Positions 61,453-64,000 of a stretch of 64,000 bases of DNA are shown piece after piece; within the stretch, counting starts at the first letter, position 1, and every line of letters begins with the position of its first letter. This stretch comes from Hoplostethus atlanticus (taxonomy: Eukaryota > Chordata > Actinopteri > Trachichthyiformes > Trachichthyidae). The notes beneath the pieces were generated by a model. That model saw only the letters and a list, made by a program, of their open reading frames with translations. It had not been told where the DNA came from and did no database searches. A program made the translations under genes and the position numbers. Location of the stretch: assembly GCA_034670405.1 (NCBI GenBank), contig JAXDDX010000060.1, positions 62,001 through 126,000 of the forward strand, given 5' to 3'.

Positions 61453-62819
61453 TCATAAACAGTCCCTGAGAGACTGCGACAGTAGCCACTGACTAGCCAG
61501 GGGATGTGGGCGTGTCAGCCGTCAGTAGCAGCCAGTTCTCCTTAGGTCATTAGGTCACAACTTATTAACCTTCTAATATCTCCACAATGGTTTTTAAAGT
61601 TTCTGAAACATTATGAAATGTATCCGCAGGTCACTAAAAGTCTCAAGATAGCTCAATTCAAGGCCTTAAAAGTATGAAAATATGTTAAATACAGTTTTTC
61701 CATGTATGACAGGTTTCTTTTCCTTCATCTCATCATTTGTTCATTTCATGTCCACTCTTATGATATAGAACAGGGTTGGTAGTACAATATGCATCGTATC
61801 AGCTGGACTTAATGTCCCTGCACAATTCATTTCCTGGTGTCCTTTTTCTTAGACCGCTCATTTATAGTATGTATACAGAACTTCAATCGGAAATAGGCTG
61901 GTTTTGACAGCTTTATATCTTCATTTTGATTGTGATATTGGTCTTAAATTCAATTCCAGGTAGCATTAAAAAAGGTCTTAAAGGTCTTGGATAGCAAGCT
62001 TATAACAACCACACAAATGTAAATACCATCTCATACTGCAGCTGCTTCTCTGTCCTGTTTCTGTTCCCTTTTTTCTGACCCTGTATTCTAAGAAAACATA
62101 CAAAACAGGATACATACATAAAAGAAGAGAAGTGAGACAGTATTACAGCGTGTGACCATCACATTTAAGAGCTGTAGTATGAATTGATCGTTTTAGTGAT
62201 ACCTGCATTTTCTTTCACTTGTTGATGCCAACTATCATCAGTGGAACAAAAACGGCTGTCTGTCCTTTTGTGTGCCAGAAGTAAAAGACTCCAGTTTGGG
62301 TTGTGACAGCAGCTTTTCTGTTTTGGGTGCTGCTCACCTTAGTGCTCACCCAGTTAATGCATGAAGAAACGTCATTCTTTGTCTTGTGTGCTTGTGGTCT
62401 TTACCTGAGGCAGGCGGTTAGACAGACACCCACGCCGGCCTCGCTGCCATTGCACGCTGCATCTCATGGGGCACGAGGCTTCTCCATCATCAAACACTGG
62501 AATTCCTCCACTGGCGCTGGCTTGCTTTTCCCAGAACTGAACTAGAGGGACAGTTGGGCACTTTCAGAGTTTGGCTCCGCAATGTAGTGAGATGGAGTGA
62601 CAACTATTCATTGCAGCACCGGGCTGTGGTGTTGCTATTTGTTGATAACAGTGGAAAGGGGTGGGGCTGGTAGTTTTGTGTTGAAACTACCACCTGTGTC
62701 CTGTTGCGTCACTCGGTTTTTGAGCAATCGTAGAATAATATGTGCACAAAGTTTAAGGAAAATTGCTCAATACATAGATGTTAAAACTGTGTGGGTTTTT
62801 TTTTTTTTTTCCCTCTCAG

Positions 62820-63178
62820 GGTGAAGTCTTTACCAGGCCAGAGAAGTTGAGCTCCGTGCTCGAGTTCAACAGGGTCACTTCCTGATGATGACAGTAAACA
62901 TGGGTAAGTAGCATGAGAAGGCAGGGTCTCTTCTCAGCACATACACATACGGACACGTGCACGCTCGAAAGCACACACACACACACGTCTCACACTTCCT
63001 CTAGCAGGAACAGTGCTCAGGCACAGCTTATGGGTGAGAGAAAAATAATGCATGTACAGGAGAGGAAAAGTGTCAAAGAGCTTTTAGCAGCTCCAGATGG
63101 TCCATTTTGTACACACATGTTTTGGTTTGGTAGATACCTTCAGGCCTGTGAAAACATACACATTACACATTGATGCAA

Positions 63179-63218
<40 letters not shown>

Positions 63219-63494
63219 CTTTCATACAACACAGACCGTGATACCTTTCAAACAATAGACCGTGTCCCATGTTGCTCTTACACAGACCTCCATAAACAGT
63301 GCTTAAAATATCGGATCAATATCTTCAGGCTATTGTTTCCATTCAAAACCAAACACAATGTACCTTGCATCATACTTGGAGTATACTCCGCTAGCTGTTT
63401 ACTGGTGAGTTCCTGCCAGTGTGACCTACAGGTAACTCTCTTTTCACAGATGACGGTCTCCAAAATGGACCCGGACAGCATAGGAGCTCACAAG
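62820..63494 (+). CDS. Unidentified gene, first coding exons (continues beyond window)
   Basis: A strong acceptor (T-run then CCCTCTCAG) opens an exon at 62820 that ends at 62903 (ATGG then gtaagt). A second exon, 63450-63494, ends in CACAAG then gtacgt. Translating from ATG at 62885 gives MMTVNM, joined in frame to DDGLQNGPGQHRSSQ. A second frame starting inside exon two gives MTVSKMDPDSIGAHK. Both stay open, so the true start is undecided. I recognise neither; it is not MYD88 or OXSR1, which follow ACAA1 in human. Its divergent placement next to acaa1 is the only context. Confidence 0.35.
63182..63218 (+). repeat. (CA)n microsatellite
   Basis: About 18 CA units in the intron between the two exons of the unidentified gene. 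Confidence 0.95.
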
Positions 63495-64000
63495 GTACGT
63501 GCTTTTCCTCCTTGATGAGTAACCAGTATTGATTATTGCTAACCCGATACACACAGAGCCCTTTATAAGAGCTCATCACATTTGCTTTACTTTACAGTCC
63601 AGTAATAGTAAAAGCAGACATCAAGGCCTATAAGGCAGAATTAGCTTCAAAGATTAGATTAGATTTAAAGGATTCCAGCCACAGTCAATGTTGAGCCTGT
63701 TTTCCAGCGTGCCCCCCCCCCGCTCCTTTCTACAAATTCCTGTTGATTATTACCCCCCTGATAGAAGATTAAAGAAAACCTCTCCAAATGCTAACTAATT
63801 TGGCCAGTTTCACTCAAAACAAAACACAGTCTTTGCCTTTGTACCGAAAGTCCCCCCTTAGACAGCACTTCTCCTCCTCCTCCTCCTTATCCTCCTCCTC
63901 CTCCTCCTCCTCCTCCTCCTCCTCCATGTCCTCCGTGGTTGAATTCTGCCTCATTACAAAAAAATAGGTAAAATGCAGGACATACAGTATATGAAATCCC
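63495..64000. other. Intron after the last visible exon, to window end
   Basis: No exon seen. Contains a C-run near 63713-63721 and an interrupted (CTC)n trinucleotide tract at 63871-63925. Confidence 0.5.

Larger units (their letters stand above)
55187..62819. other. Long first intron of the unidentified gene
   Basis: No conserved exon recognised in 7.6 kb. It contains an hAT MITE (56279-56481), another possible inverted-repeat element (about 61102-61452), a (TG)n tract at 60104-60170 and (CA)n at 60682-60720. Confidence 0.4.

Overview
The window is nuclear DNA of a ray-finned (teleost-type) fish. The genes have many small GT-AG exons separated by AT-rich introns, long CA/GT microsatellites and small DNA transposons are frequent, and the proteins are clear vertebrate orthologues. 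I cannot name the species.

Layout: (1) 1-about 5.9 kb, + strand: the last four coding exons and 3' UTR of ctdspl (CTD small phosphatase-like), with the microRNA mir-26a in an intron. (2) 9.7-16.3 kb, + strand: a complete villin-like gene (vill; 19 coding exons, about 919 aa). (3) 29.2-17.9 kb, - strand: a complete phospholipase C delta 1 (plcd1; 15 coding exons, 779 aa), tail-to-tail with vill. (4) 33.1-35.4 kb: a minisatellite, a broken or frameshifted - strand gene that I do not recognise, and a tandem repeat that flips orientation to make a large palindrome. (5) 35.8-50.0 kb, + strand: dlec1 (38 coding exons, about 1,694 codons), with one apparent frameshift in exon 14. (6) 53.8-50.7 kb, - strand: acaa1, peroxisomal 3-ketoacyl-CoA thiolase (12 exons, 419 aa). 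(7) 54.7 kb to the window end, + strand: the 5' part of an unidentified gene (non-coding exon, intron of about 7.6 kb, first coding exons).

The order and orientation ctdspl(+) vill(+) plcd1(-) dlec1(+) acaa1(-) is the one I know from human 3p22.2, which supports orthology of each gene. In human, MYD88 follows ACAA1; the gene that follows here does not look like MYD88. The five known genes do not form a pathway: they act in phosphatase signalling, actin bundling, phosphoinositide/calcium signalling, cilia and peroxisomal beta-oxidation, so this is conserved synteny and not an operon-like unit.

Exon boundaries were placed by hand from splice sites, reading-frame continuity and remembered family sequences. 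Transcript ends, promoters and UTR exons are less certain.
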